Shown: positions 1 to 6,933, counted from the first letter of the stretch. The stretch is DNA of 14,296 nucleotides from Candidatus Uhrbacteria bacterium (GCA_016866635.1 VGLT01000006.1:1-14296), one strand, 5' to 3'. Notes: generated by a model from the letters alone, not told the origin. Program-made: numbers and translations.

Positions 1-387
1 TACGAAAATGCGGAAATTTTTGCGCGCTATTTATACGAGAAGGGACATATTATCGATCGAGACTGGAACATCTATGAAGAAATTTATCGCACGGCCGTAG
101 AACTACTCAAACCACCACATCTCATCATTTATCTTCAGGCCTCGGTTCCGAGTCTCATCGAGCGAATTAAGACGCGAGGCCGATCCTTTGAGCAGGATAT
201 GGATGAAGCGTATCTGCAAGATCTTAATCGACTGTATGAATCTTGGGCGATGCATTTTACGCGAGCGCCCATCCTCACCATTCACACAGACCAAATTCGT
301 TACCTAGATGATCCGGCTGAATGGCAACATGTGTTAGGAATGATCAACGACCGGATCGGCGGGACACAGCTTTCCGCGCGGCTTTGA
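1..387 (+). CDS. Deoxynucleoside kinase, C-terminal part (5' end outside the window)
   Basis: The reading frame is open from base 1 to a TGA at 385-387, giving the last 128 residues. The family phosphorylates deoxynucleosides with ATP for dNTP salvage in the cytoplasm. Visible family features are the stretch LIIYLQASVPSLIERIKTRG (residues 41-60), followed by RSFE. This is the pattern of the P-loop deoxyadenosine/deoxyguanosine kinase family: a core strand ending in a hydrophobic-Leu segment, then the arginine-rich LID with RxxxRGRxxE. The N-terminal Walker A loop and the DRS-type motif lie upstream of the window and cannot be checked. The substrate (dA, dG, dC or dT) cannot be assigned. The last 44 bp overlap the convergent transketolase C-terminal gene. 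Family assignment is fairly sure. Confidence 0.8.
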   Translation, partial: YENAEIFARYLYEKGHIIDRDWNIYEEIYRTAVELLKPPHLIIYLQASVPSLIERIKTRGRSFEQDMDEAYLQDLNRLYESWAMHFTRAPILTIHTDQIRYLDDPAEWQHVLGMINDRIGGTQLSARL

Positions 388-1318
388 CAATGTCTTTTGC
401 GATCATGTGATAGCGCTCGAGCAATTCCTGTGGCTCGCCAGACTCACCAAACACATTCGGCATGCCGATGGCCTCGACCGGAGCAGGAAAGCGTCGCGCC
501 AATGTTTCTGCAACCGCTCCATGGAGTCCCCCGATGATTTGATGTTCTTCGACCGTCACACAGCACCTGGTTTTTTTTACGCTTTTCACTAAGGTCACCT
601 CATCAAACGGTTTGAGGGTGTGACAATTTAATACTTCAGCGCTGATTTTATGGTGCTCGAGTTCTCGTGCCGCTAGGAGCGCCTCATAGACGAGCGGGCC
701 GCAGGCGGCAATGGTTACGTCTTTCCCTGGTTTGAGCACGATCGTTTTTCCAATCGCAAAAGCGGTTTCCTCCGTGGTTATGATCGGTGTTTTTTCTCGC
801 GCAAAGCGGATGTACGCAGGACCGATCATCTTTGCAAGCGCGATCGTTGCTTTTTTGGTCTCCCAGTAGTCACAAGGGACGATCACCGTGAGATAGGGGA
901 GGACGCGTGTCATGGCCAGATCTTCCAGTGCTTGATGCGTTGCGCCATCGGGTCCGACAGAAATCCCTGCATGCGCTCCAACGACTTTCACATTCGCATT
1001 GGAATAACAGACGGACACTCGCAACTGATCCCAATTGCGTCCAGGATTAAATGTTGCGTAGGAGCTGACGAACGGGATTTTTCCAGAGAGCGCGAGTCCA
1101 GCGGCAATACCCATCATGTTTTGTTCTGCCACCCCACACTCAATAAAACGACCAGGAAATTTTTTTTGAAACAAATGCACCCGTGTTGATTCTGCCAAAT
1201 CACCGGTGAGCACAACGATCTGCGGATTTATTGTTCCAATTTCTACCAAGGCATCCCCAAACCCATTGCGCGTGGGGATGGATTCTTGGTGTTTGGTGAA
1301 GAGATGACGATTGAGCAT
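344..1318 (-). CDS. Transketolase, C-terminal subunit (pyrimidine-binding and C-terminal domains)
   Basis: This is the second half of a split transketolase (324 residues), which transfers two-carbon units between pentose and other sugar phosphates using thiamine diphosphate. Residues 14-180 form the pyrimidine-binding domain. The motif GVAEQNMMGIAAGLAL (62-77) holds Glu65, which corresponds to the catalytic glutamate that activates the cofactor. DGATHQ (124-129) carries the conserved His128. Residues about 190-315 are the transketolase C-terminal domain, including the EEH..GGLHGAVAE region. The frame is open further upstream (to 1417), but I chose ATG 1318 because it lies one base after the TGA of the N-terminal gene and gives the usual subunit length. 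The two are probably translationally coupled. Its 3' end overlaps the convergent kinase by 44 bp and no terminator is visible. Confidence 0.9.
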   Translation of the reverse strand: MLNRHLFTKHQESIPTRNGFGDALVEIGTINPQIVVLTGDLAESTRVHLFQKKFPGRFIECGVAEQNMMGIAAGLALSGKIPFVSSYATFNPGRNWDQLRVSVCYSNANVKVVGAHAGISVGPDGATHQALEDLAMTRVLPYLTVIVPCDYWETKKATIALAKMIGPAYIRFAREKTPIITTEETAFAIGKTIVLKPGKDVTIAACGPLVYEALLAARELEHHKISAEVLNCHTLKPFDEVTLVKSVKKTRCCVTVEEHQIIGGLHGAVAETLARRFPAPVEAIGMPNVFGESGEPQELLERYHMIAKDIVKAARKAVSRRSGR

Positions 1319-1319
1319 A

Positions 1320-2189
1320 TCATTCGTGTTCCGATCGAATACGTCCAGCCAGCGTACGCAACTCATGGAGGGCGATCTGTGCTTCTTTTTCATTCGGTGG
1401 CTTGCCATGCCACTCAAAACGATTTTCCATGAAACTCACTCCTTTGCCCGGAATGGTGTGTGCGATGATGACCGTCGGTTTTTCATATACGGCACGAGCT
1501 TCATGGACCGCATCAATAATGTGTCGCATGTTGTGGCCATCGATTTCAATCACATGCCAATTAAATGCTTCCCATTTTTCCGCGAGTGGTTCTAGGGGCA
1601 TGATCGATTCTGTATATCCATCAATTTGAATATTGTTACGATCAATAATAGCGGTCAGGTTATGTAAGCGTTCTTTGCCGGCAAACATGATCGCTTCCCA
1701 GGTTTGTCCCTCGTCCAACTCTCCATCGGACATGAGGCAATAGGTTCGCCAGGTACGCTGATCAGATCGAGCGGCGAGAGCCATCCCAATGGCTTGCGAG
1801 AGCCCTTGTCCCAGCGGTCCGCCGCACGTCTCGATCCCTATTTGTCGATGGTTGTTAGAGTGGCCTTGAAATGGAGAATCAAGTGTTCGGAGCGTGTGAA
1901 CAAAATCTTCGACAGAGCAGAATCCACGATGCGCGAGGGTGGCATACAGCACCGGGCAGATGTGCGCGTTTGAAAGGACAACGCGATCACGATCTGCGAG
2001 CAGTGGATTTTTTGGATCAATGTGGAGAATACGAAAATACAGCGCGGTCAATACATCTGCCATGCCCAGTGGTCCAGCGGAATGTCCGCTGCCAGCTTGA
2101 AACAAGGCTTTGATGATATCACGCCGTATCTCGTTTGCTTTTAAGGCTAATTGTTTTAACGAAAGGTTCGTCTTTTTTCCTCCTGCCAT
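1320..2189 (-). CDS. Transketolase, N-terminal subunit (thiamine diphosphate-binding)
   Basis: This 289-residue protein is the first half of the split transketolase, acting with the next gene to give the complete enzyme. Residues 33-50 (GSGHSAGPLGMADVLTAL) match the family GHxGG substrate/cofactor loop. GGPLGQGLSQAIGMALAAR (123-141) is the glycine-rich core. The thiamine-diphosphate/Mg signature is SDGELDEGQTWEAIMFAG (154-171) ending at the asparagine pair N185-N186. The usual LSKGH motif reads LSNAH here (72-76). ATG 2189 is the first start after the in-frame TAA of the upstream cupredoxin gene; only four bases separate the two genes. There is no Shine-Dalgarno upstream. An AGGAGG sequence lies just inside the coding region, but no later start codon suits it. 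Confidence 0.92.
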   Translation of the reverse strand: MAGGKKTNLSLKQLALKANEIRRDIIKALFQAGSGHSAGPLGMADVLTALYFRILHIDPKNPLLADRDRVVLSNAHICPVLYATLAHRGFCSVEDFVHTLRTLDSPFQGHSNNHRQIGIETCGGPLGQGLSQAIGMALAARSDQRTWRTYCLMSDGELDEGQTWEAIMFAGKERLHNLTAIIDRNNIQIDGYTESIMPLEPLAEKWEAFNWHVIEIDGHNMRHIIDAVHEARAVYEKPTVIIAHTIPGKGVSFMENRFEWHGKPPNEKEAQIALHELRTLAGRIRSEHE

Positions 2190-2193
2190 GCAT

Positions 2194-2988
2194 TTAGTTT
2201 ACCACATGTATGGTTCCTTGCATGACCGAATGGATCCCGCATTTGTAATCGAATGATCCAGCGGTCGTAAAGGTTCGAGAGTAGGTCTGTCCAGATTCAA
2301 GATTGCCTGAACTCCATCCAGAGCCGCTGACGCTATGCGTCATGACATCGCTATTGGTCCAGGTAATCGTTGTGCCTTTTTTTACGGTCACCGTCGTGGG
2401 GACAAATCCATTGCTTACCGTTCCAATCGTCACCGTCATTTTGGTCTCGTCCAACTGTTTATCCTGTGCAATGGTCGTGGTTTGCGTCATCACATTGCTC
2501 GGCTGATAATCAGAAGCGGTCTGAACTGCTGTCCCCATGCGGTAATTGATAAAGAATGCATCGGGAACATCATCGATGCGATTTTTCCAGTTCAAACCAT
2601 ACATCGTGTTGGCGAGCTGTTCACTCGTCACATGGCGCAAAAATCCACCTTGATCCACGACATACACTTTTGGATCGGTCGTGATCTTGACCATCTTAAA
2701 TCCTGGTCGATAGGTGACATTCCCACCCAATGGAATGGCGGCGAGCTGACCATCGGTGATGGTTTTTACACTTGAGAAATCTTTGTACCAGGTAAAATAG
2801 GTTTTCTCATTTGGAAACACAAAACGTTTTCCATTTGTGGCAAAATAGTAGACCGTGCTGCCGGATCCCTTGACCAAATCACCAGCGTTAAAAGCGGTCG
2901 TGGCAACCGCTGCGTAACTCGTCATTGGTGCAAAACTAAGCGCAAGCATGGTCGCAGAACTCACAAAGGCACGAACAAGATGTTTCAT
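2194..2988 (-). CDS. Exported cupredoxin with N-terminal YVFP-type module
   Basis: A 264-residue exported protein. Residues 1-26 are a signal peptide (basic start, hydrophobic core, SYA at the cleavage region). Residues 36-153 are a module also found in the next upstream gene, with motifs RFVFPNEKTYFTWYKDFS, GGNVTYRPG, VKITTDPKVYVVD and DAFFINY. I recall similar modules from Parcubacteria secreted proteins and know of no proven function. After a Thr/Gln-rich linker, residues 184-264 form a cupredoxin fold. His218 (MTHSV), Cys250, His253 and Met256 (CGIHSVM) supply all four type 1 copper ligands, with the C-x2-H-x2-M spacing of amicyanin. It is probably a surface or extracellular electron carrier or copper binder. 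ATG 2988 follows the upstream stop by 26 bases; the longer frame upstream overlaps that gene and lacks a signal peptide at its start. Confidence 0.85.
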   Translation of the reverse strand: MKHLVRAFVSSATMLALSFAPMTSYAAVATTAFNAGDLVKGSGSTVYYFATNGKRFVFPNEKTYFTWYKDFSSVKTITDGQLAAIPLGGNVTYRPGFKMVKITTDPKVYVVDQGGFLRHVTSEQLANTMYGLNWKNRIDDVPDAFFINYRMGTAVQTASDYQPSNVMTQTTTIAQDKQLDETKMTVTIGTVSNGFVPTTVTVKKGTTITWTNSDVMTHSVSGSGWSSGNLESGQTYSRTFTTAGSFDYKCGIHSVMQGTIHVVN

Positions 2989-3014
2989 AACAGTGCTAGA
3001 TGAAGAATAGATAA

Positions 3015-4463
3015 TTATTGTACAGAGATCGTCGTGACTGTGCTCGTGGCAGAAAGACCAAGGAGGTCTCGTGCTACTGCCGATAATGACACGGTCTGCG
3101 CCTGATCCCAAGGACCCGCTACTATCGTACAACTTCCAAAGCTACAATGTTTCACCCGCTGATGATTGAGCCAGATTTCCGTCCAATCCATTCCATCATC
3201 ATCGGTGACCGTGACACTTACTTCTAGCGTTTCGCCCCTGGCCACAACCGACTTGCTTGGGGTGAGCGTGATCCTGGGATGATCATTTGGGACCACGGAA
3301 ATAGTCTGTGTGGCTGTCCGCCGACTTGTCCCAGAAAGGTTTCTGGCGATGCCATAGACTTCATGCGTCGAGCCAATCGCGCTTGTTTCTGTGTTGAGAT
3401 AGCGGCATTCCTGCAAGTCGTTACATCCTTTTACATTACTTCCATCAACGTAGATATCAATATATTTCGCGATAAAATCCGCATCGACATTGACGATGAT
3501 GTCATACGATTGATTTGGGCGTACCTCTAAGCGTCCCATCCGTAACGTGATTCCAGAGTTTGCTTGGAGATTTGGATGTATGGTCTTGGTTGCTACGTGT
3601 GAATATCCATCCACCCACGATGTCTCTGCACGAATTTCGTATGATGAAAGCGTGCCAGAGGAGGGGATCAAGATATCTGCAGAACAGGGATTGGATGCAC
3701 AGCTTTTTTGGAGGGCCCCTCCAAAGTAGATTTTGATGAGACTCACGAGATTTGATTGGTCAGCAGAGACGATGGCCTGAACCGTTTTACCGAGAGAGGG
3801 GTTGGTTTCAGACACGTGTATGGTTGTCGCACGCGTTGATGGAGATGGGGGCGTTGACGTTGGCGCGGATATGGATGGTCCGGCGTTCGGAATAGCGCTT
3901 AATCCGCGATCGATATTAATGGAGAGAGCTGCTTCTGTGCGGGTGGATGGAGAAAAATCCGCTGCATTTACGATCGGGGAGCCTGATCTGTAATTGATAA
4001 AAAATGCATCAGGAATATCATCAATTTTTTTGGCCCAATCCATCCCATAGAGCGATGTTGCCATGGCTTCTGTCTGCACCCACCGCAGAGTTCCATTGGC
4101 ATCGATCGCATACACCTTAGGATCGGTGGTGATTTTTACCATGCGCACACCCGGACGATAGGTCACATTTCCCCCGAGCGAGTAGCTCGCGAGTACTGCA
4201 TCAGAAACGGTTTTCACCATTGAAAAGTCATTGTACCAACTGAAATAGGTTTTATCCGTCGGAAATACATAGCGCTTTTGATCTGCGCCAAGATAGTACA
4301 CGGTTGGACCAGAGGCCTTGATCAAATCGCCGCTCGTGACCGTTGTGGCATGTGTGGCCACGGGGAGAAAGAGGCACAAAATAGTAAACAGAGACAGAGT
4401 CTGGCGGAGCCAGATCCGGCTTCGCCGGAAAAGAAGTCTACGCATATGGGGAAAGTGTAGCAT
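3015..4463 (-). CDS. Exported protein: YVFP-type module plus three Ig-like repeats with paired cysteines
   Basis: A 482-residue exported protein of unknown function. Residues 1-40 contain a basic stretch, a hydrophobic core (TLSLFTILCLFLPVA) and an Ala/Thr-rich likely cleavage site. Residues 44-163 are the module shared with the downstream cupredoxin (RYVFPTDKTYFSWYNDFS, GGNVTYRPG, VKITTDPKVYAID, DAFFINY). A Pro/Ser/Thr linker (about 192-212) follows. Then come three beta-rich Ig-like repeats: about 213-296, 303-391 and 396-481. Each carries an equivalent pair of close cysteines after a hydrophobic strand: C255/C260, C347/C353 and C440/C445, probably small disulfides formed after export. The start is ATG 4463, two bases after the upstream TAG. 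ATG 4445 is an alternative that gives a more typical signal peptide. An adhesive or cell-surface role is inferred. Confidence 0.8.
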   Translation of the reverse strand: MLHFPHMRRLLFRRSRIWLRQTLSLFTILCLFLPVATHATTVTSGDLIKASGPTVYYLGADQKRYVFPTDKTYFSWYNDFSMVKTVSDAVLASYSLGGNVTYRPGVRMVKITTDPKVYAIDANGTLRWVQTEAMATSLYGMDWAKKIDDIPDAFFINYRSGSPIVNAADFSPSTRTEAALSINIDRGLSAIPNAGPSISAPTSTPPSPSTRATTIHVSETNPSLGKTVQAIVSADQSNLVSLIKIYFGGALQKSCASNPCSADILIPSSGTLSSYEIRAETSWVDGYSHVATKTIHPNLQANSGITLRMGRLEVRPNQSYDIIVNVDADFIAKYIDIYVDGSNVKGCNDLQECRYLNTETSAIGSTHEVYGIARNLSGTSRRTATQTISVVPNDHPRITLTPSKSVVARGETLEVSVTVTDDDGMDWTEIWLNHQRVKHCSFGSCTIVAGPWDQAQTVSLSAVARDLLGLSATSTVTTISVQ

Positions 4464-4465
4464 AT

Positions 4466-5062
4466 CTAGCCAAAGATCAAATGATGCGCATACAATCGCT
4501 TGACCCCCTGTTTGATGAGAGAAGACAGGTTTTTTTCGTTCACCCCACCATCAAAACCAATGATGAGTTTTGGAGCGATTTTTTTAAGAACAGAAATTTT
4601 TTTGATCGTTGTCGGAAGGAGTGTTTGTCCGCTCCAGCCAGGCTTTACTCCCAACAGCATGACTTCGTCGATCAGATCTTTGTAGGGGAGGATCGCTCGT
4701 GGATCTGTCGATGGAGCCAGTGACAAACCGACCTCTCGTTTGTGTTTGCGGCAAAACGCGATGAGTTTTTTATGATCAACCGGCGCCTCGATATGCCAGA
4801 TCGCTCGTTTAAAGTTTGTCACGGGGAGCCATTGTTGTATCACTTTGAGCGGATCTTGAACCATGAGATCGAGTTCGATCGAAGAAGTGAATGGTTGTTT
4901 CTGAAATATCTTCGCATCATACCAACTTTTGTTTGGCGCGAATGTTCCATCAAGAACATCGATTTGAATCCAGGGGAACGTACCATCAACAAGCTCAAGA
5001 TCGCGGAGAGCTTCGTGTTGTGTAGACGAAAGAATCGTCGGAATCAGCAGCGGTTTATGCAT
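4466..5062 (-). CDS. Ribulose-phosphate 3-epimerase family protein, divergent active site
   Basis: A 198-residue TIM-barrel protein recognisable as the Rpe family, which interconverts ribulose 5-phosphate and xylulose 5-phosphate. Visible family landmarks are PTILSS (8-13), the IDVLDGTFAPN motif (34-44), LMV..P (66-71), GLSLAPSTDPRAI (112-124), GVKPGWSGQTLLP (138-150, the phosphate-loop region) and FDGGVN (170-175). Two of the four expected metal ligands differ. The usual histidine before the first Asp is Gln33 (with Asp35 kept), and the usual His of the HLMV motif is Asp65. Asp171 is kept. Start ATG 5062 overlaps the end of rpiB by 8 nt, and the longer frame to 5128 runs deep inside rpiB. 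Context supports a pentose-phosphate role, but catalysis is uncertain. Confidence 0.8.
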   Translation of the reverse strand: MHKPLLIPTILSSTQHEALRDLELVDGTFPWIQIDVLDGTFAPNKSWYDAKIFQKQPFTSSIELDLMVQDPLKVIQQWLPVTNFKRAIWHIEAPVDHKKLIAFCRKHKREVGLSLAPSTDPRAILPYKDLIDEVMLLGVKPGWSGQTLLPTTIKKISVLKKIAPKLIIGFDGGVNEKNLSSLIKQGVKRLYAHHLIFG

Positions 5063-5492
5063 CGATTTCTTTGAGCCGACGGAGGTGTCGTTCGGCTGTG
5101 GATGGTTTTGTCTTAAGCCAGGCATCAATAATTTTTTTTGCGACCGTTGGTTTGGTCACGCGTGCACCTAATATTAAAATATTACTGTGATCATCTTGTC
5201 GCGAGAGTATGGCGTCTTGCGACGAGCGTGCGACGATGGCGCGCATGCCTTTGTGTCGATTTGCGACAATATCCATCCCATAACCAGAGCCGCATAAAAG
5301 AATGGCTTTTCGCTGATCGTTCTCTGTTTTGAGTTTAGCAACGGCAAATTTCGCAATCGGTGGATAATCATTTCCGGCAACAAACGTTGGCGTGATGTCG
5401 TCGATGGACCATCCCTTTTTTATCAAATAATTCTTTACTTCTTCTTTGAGCTTAAATCCAGCGTGATCTGCACCAATCAAAAGCGTTTTCAT
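5055..5492 (-). CDS. rpiB: Ribose-5-phosphate isomerase B
   Basis: A 145-residue RpiB/LacAB-family isomerase that interconverts ribulose 5-phosphate and ribose 5-phosphate; the length is typical. Motifs (numbered from ATG 5492) are GADHAGFKLKEEV (7-19), DYPPIA (42-47), the active-site loop LLCGSGYGMDIVANRHKGMR (65-84) with catalytic-type Cys67, and NILILGARV (104-112). The segment usually reading HND(A)N is QDDHSN here, so the His that aligns with the E. coli acid/base residue appears to be Asp, with a His two residues later. It is the first gene of the minus-strand operon. ATG 5492 has no Shine-Dalgarno. An extended -10 box ends 6 nt upstream, suggesting a leaderless message. A TTG at 5498 is possible but less likely. 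Confidence 0.92.
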   Translation of the reverse strand: MKTLLIGADHAGFKLKEEVKNYLIKKGWSIDDITPTFVAGNDYPPIAKFAVAKLKTENDQRKAILLCGSGYGMDIVANRHKGMRAIVARSSQDAILSRQDDHSNILILGARVTKPTVAKKIIDAWLKTKPSTAERHLRRLKEIDA

Positions 5493-5560
5493 GAGCAAAT
5501 CATACCATTAGCCTTGACAAAAAGCGATTTTTGGTATTGAATACGGCCACACAAGGAGGT
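5493..5560. promoter_or_regulatory. Divergent promoter region between rpiB and the 5566 gene
   Basis: Plus strand: TTGACA at 5514-5519, 17-nt spacer, TTGAAT at 5537-5542, with start expected near 5549. It is followed by a near-perfect ribosome binding site AAGGAGGT (5553-5560), 5 nt before ATG 5566. Minus strand: extended -10 TGGTATGAT at 5507-5499 with no good -35, predicting a transcript start at or next to the rpiB ATG (5492). The two promoters lie back to back within 73 bp. Assignments are by consensus matching only. Confidence 0.6.
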
Positions 5561-5565
5561 TGCTC

Positions 5566-5961
5566 ATGCTTGATGCCTTTCGCTGGCACACATTCAACAA
5601 GCCGATTCAAGGGGTGAAAGTGCCTGGAGACCCGCGTGCACCCAAGACCTTTCATGGTTATCTGGGCAAGACGCGGTGGTGGGTCATCGCGCTCAAGTTC
5701 ATCTTCTGGAAGGAGATCGCGCTCTTCCGCGTCGATCCCCAGGCGGCCGAGCGGGGCTACCGTGTGGGTTTCCGCAACGTGATGGGACTCACGATGATCC
5801 TTGATCGCCAGGTCAAGGACCCCCTGTTCCGCATGCGCATCGGTCACGAGAGCTGCACCTTCTTCATCATCGATCACGAGGGAAATGAGCTCCCCCTCAC
5901 ATTCGAGCGCAAGCTCATCGATCCGCTCGACCGCGAGTACGCCAAGTATCCGCTCCACTGA
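5566..5961 (+). CDS. GC-rich protein of unknown function, single-gene unit
   Basis: A 131-residue soluble protein that I do not recognise. It is rich in aromatic and basic residues (RWW, FIFWKE) and has no signal peptide, no convincing transmembrane segment and a single cysteine (Cys104). Reality as a gene is well supported. There is a TTGACA/TTGAAT promoter, an AAGGAGGT ribosome binding site 5 nt before ATG 5566, and a strong stem-loop terminator directly after the TGA. Codon use differs sharply from neighbours. AAG, CTC, ATC, TTC, GAG and CGC dominate, and third positions are mostly G or C, whereas ileS and the flanking operon use many A/T-ending codons. This could reflect high expression or recent acquisition. 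The long antisense frame over it (6003-5500) is a by-product of this composition. Start at TTG 5560 is possible but overlaps the ribosome binding site. Confidence 0.75.
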   Translation: MLDAFRWHTFNKPIQGVKVPGDPRAPKTFHGYLGKTRWWVIALKFIFWKEIALFRVDPQAAERGYRVGFRNVMGLTMILDRQVKDPLFRMRIGHESCTFFIIDHEGNELPLTFERKLIDPLDREYAKYPLH

Positions 5962-5964
5962 CTC

Positions 5965-6022
5965 GACCCCGCCGCGACACCTCATCCGAGGACCTCGTCG
6001 CACAGGCGGGGTCTTTGGTTTT
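5965..6022 (+). terminator. Rho-independent terminator of the 5566 gene
   Basis: A 9-bp outer stem GACCCCGCC (5965-5973) pairs with GGCGGGGTC (6005-6013). An inner stem GCGAC (5974-5978) pairs with GTCGC (5997-6001). It is followed by TTTGGTTTT (6014-6022). It begins 4 nt after the stop codon. The minus-strand side lacks a T-run, so it does not look bidirectional. Confidence 0.85.
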
Positions 6023-6788
6023 AGGAGGGATTTCCTAGGGTTAAGACAAAGAAGCCATGCCGCACTTTTTTCTTATCCTTAGGATCCGGTTCGGTCACTT
6101 TTTCAATTCGCATGTCAAACCCGGCTTCCTCAAAAAAAGTTTTCCAGCCATCAATCCCTTTAAATTCATGTGTTCGGCCAATGGCATCCAGGTTTAATTT
6201 TTGATCAGTGCGCTTTGCCCGAGCGCGCTCTTCAGGATTTTCCACGAGATCTTCCGCGACAAATATTTTTCCATCAGGTTTCATCACCCGCTTTAATTCT
6301 GCGATCATCGCGGAATAATTTTTTGGGTCTAGGTGATGGAGAACAAAGAATAAGGTGATTCCATCTTGTGAATGATCCGGCAGATGCTCAAGTTGTTCGG
6401 CGAAATTTTCTTTCGAAAGATATGTTGTATCATGTGCGAGTTTCTTTGCTCGTTTTTCAACGGGTGCCGTGTAGTAGTCATGTGGATCGATCACGCGAAT
6501 AGAGGAGCCGGGCAGGACGGCATCGATTTCTTCTGCCTCATGGCCTTTACCACCCCCGATACATAATACCTGTACACCGCCATATTCTTTTGGACCTAAT
6601 ATTTTTTTCTTTGGGTCTTTCCATTGTATCTTCTCAGCCAAATGTTTTTGGATCCCAGACGATTCAATCATCCACTCAGCTCGCGTCGCTAGCCATTTTT
6701 CTACCGGACCCCGGCTTACGGCGCGCATGAGTTTTGGTCCGATGTGATCGCGTCTTGGTTTTTCTAACGATGGAGCGTGTTCAAACAT
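6021..6788 (-). CDS. Class I SAM-dependent methyltransferase, substrate unknown
   Basis: A 255-residue cytoplasmic protein with the class I S-adenosylmethionine-binding fold. Motif I is VQVLCIGGGKGHEAEEI (72-88). The acidic residue ending strand 2 is in RVIDPHDYY (98-106). The motif IV/V region reads ITLFFVLHHLDPKNYSAMIAE (144-164), and ELKRVMKPDGKIFVAEDL (164-181) is the typical post-motif segment of UbiE/Methyltransf_11-type enzymes. The C-terminal strand ends RHGFFVLTLG. The N-terminal 65 residues are basic and may bind the substrate. It is transcribed alone on the minus strand from its own promoter, with no Shine-Dalgarno before ATG 6788. Neither neighbour indicates the substrate: on one side is the GC-rich unknown gene, on the other the repeat region and ileS. 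Confidence 0.8.
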   Translation of the reverse strand: MFEHAPSLEKPRRDHIGPKLMRAVSRGPVEKWLATRAEWMIESSGIQKHLAEKIQWKDPKKKILGPKEYGGVQVLCIGGGKGHEAEEIDAVLPGSSIRVIDPHDYYTAPVEKRAKKLAHDTTYLSKENFAEQLEHLPDHSQDGITLFFVLHHLDPKNYSAMIAELKRVMKPDGKIFVAEDLVENPEERARAKRTDQKLNLDAIGRTHEFKGIDGWKTFFEEAGFDMRIEKVTEPDPKDKKKVRHGFFVLTLGNPS

Positions 6789-6797
6789 AGTGAGAAA

Positions 6798-6826
6798 AGC
6801 ATACCGTATCCAGCATGATCTTCCAA
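6798..6826 (-). promoter_or_regulatory. Promoter of the methyltransferase gene
   Basis: On the minus strand, TTGGAA (6826-6821), 17-nt spacer, TATGCT (6803-6798); each box matches consensus at 4 of 6 positions. The predicted start is near 6791, about three bases before the ATG, with no ribosome binding site between, so the message is probably leaderless or nearly so. Confidence 0.5.
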
Positions 6827-6864
6827 CGATCGTCCAATCCGGAAACGGTCCAGGACCGGTTCAG

Positions 6865-6933
6865 GGGTCAGGTCCAGAACTGACCCCGGGTCAGTTCTGG
6901 GGTCAGGTCCGGGTCAGTTCTCGGGTCAGTTCC
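6865..6933. repeat. Cluster of GGGTCAGKTCY repeats with a perfect inverted repeat
   Basis: Five direct copies of the 11-mer GGGTCAGKTCY start at 6865, 6888, 6900, 6911 and 6923. One inverted copy, AGAACTGACCC, lies at 6876-6886. The inverted copy and the second direct copy form a perfect palindrome with 13-bp arms: CCAGAACTGACCC at 6874-6886 and GGGTCAGTTCTGG at 6888-6900, with one central base. The last four copies are spaced 11-12 bp. It may be a REP-like element, a multi-operator site or the remnant of a mobile repeat; the sequence alone does not decide. Confidence 0.85.

Noticed and set aside
2335..2775. 146-codon plus-strand frame inside the cupredoxin gene
   Set aside because: Antisense shadow of a well-supported gene; it has no ribosome binding site or recognisable motif.
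5500..6003. Long minus-strand open frame opposite the GC-rich gene
   Set aside because: It is a composition shadow: the plus-strand gene has promoter, ribosome binding site and terminator, while this frame starts inside the terminator stem and encodes a low-complexity charged sequence.
6865..6933. CRISPR array
   Set aside because: The repeated unit is only 11 bp and copies are almost contiguous, with no unique spacers and with one copy inverted.
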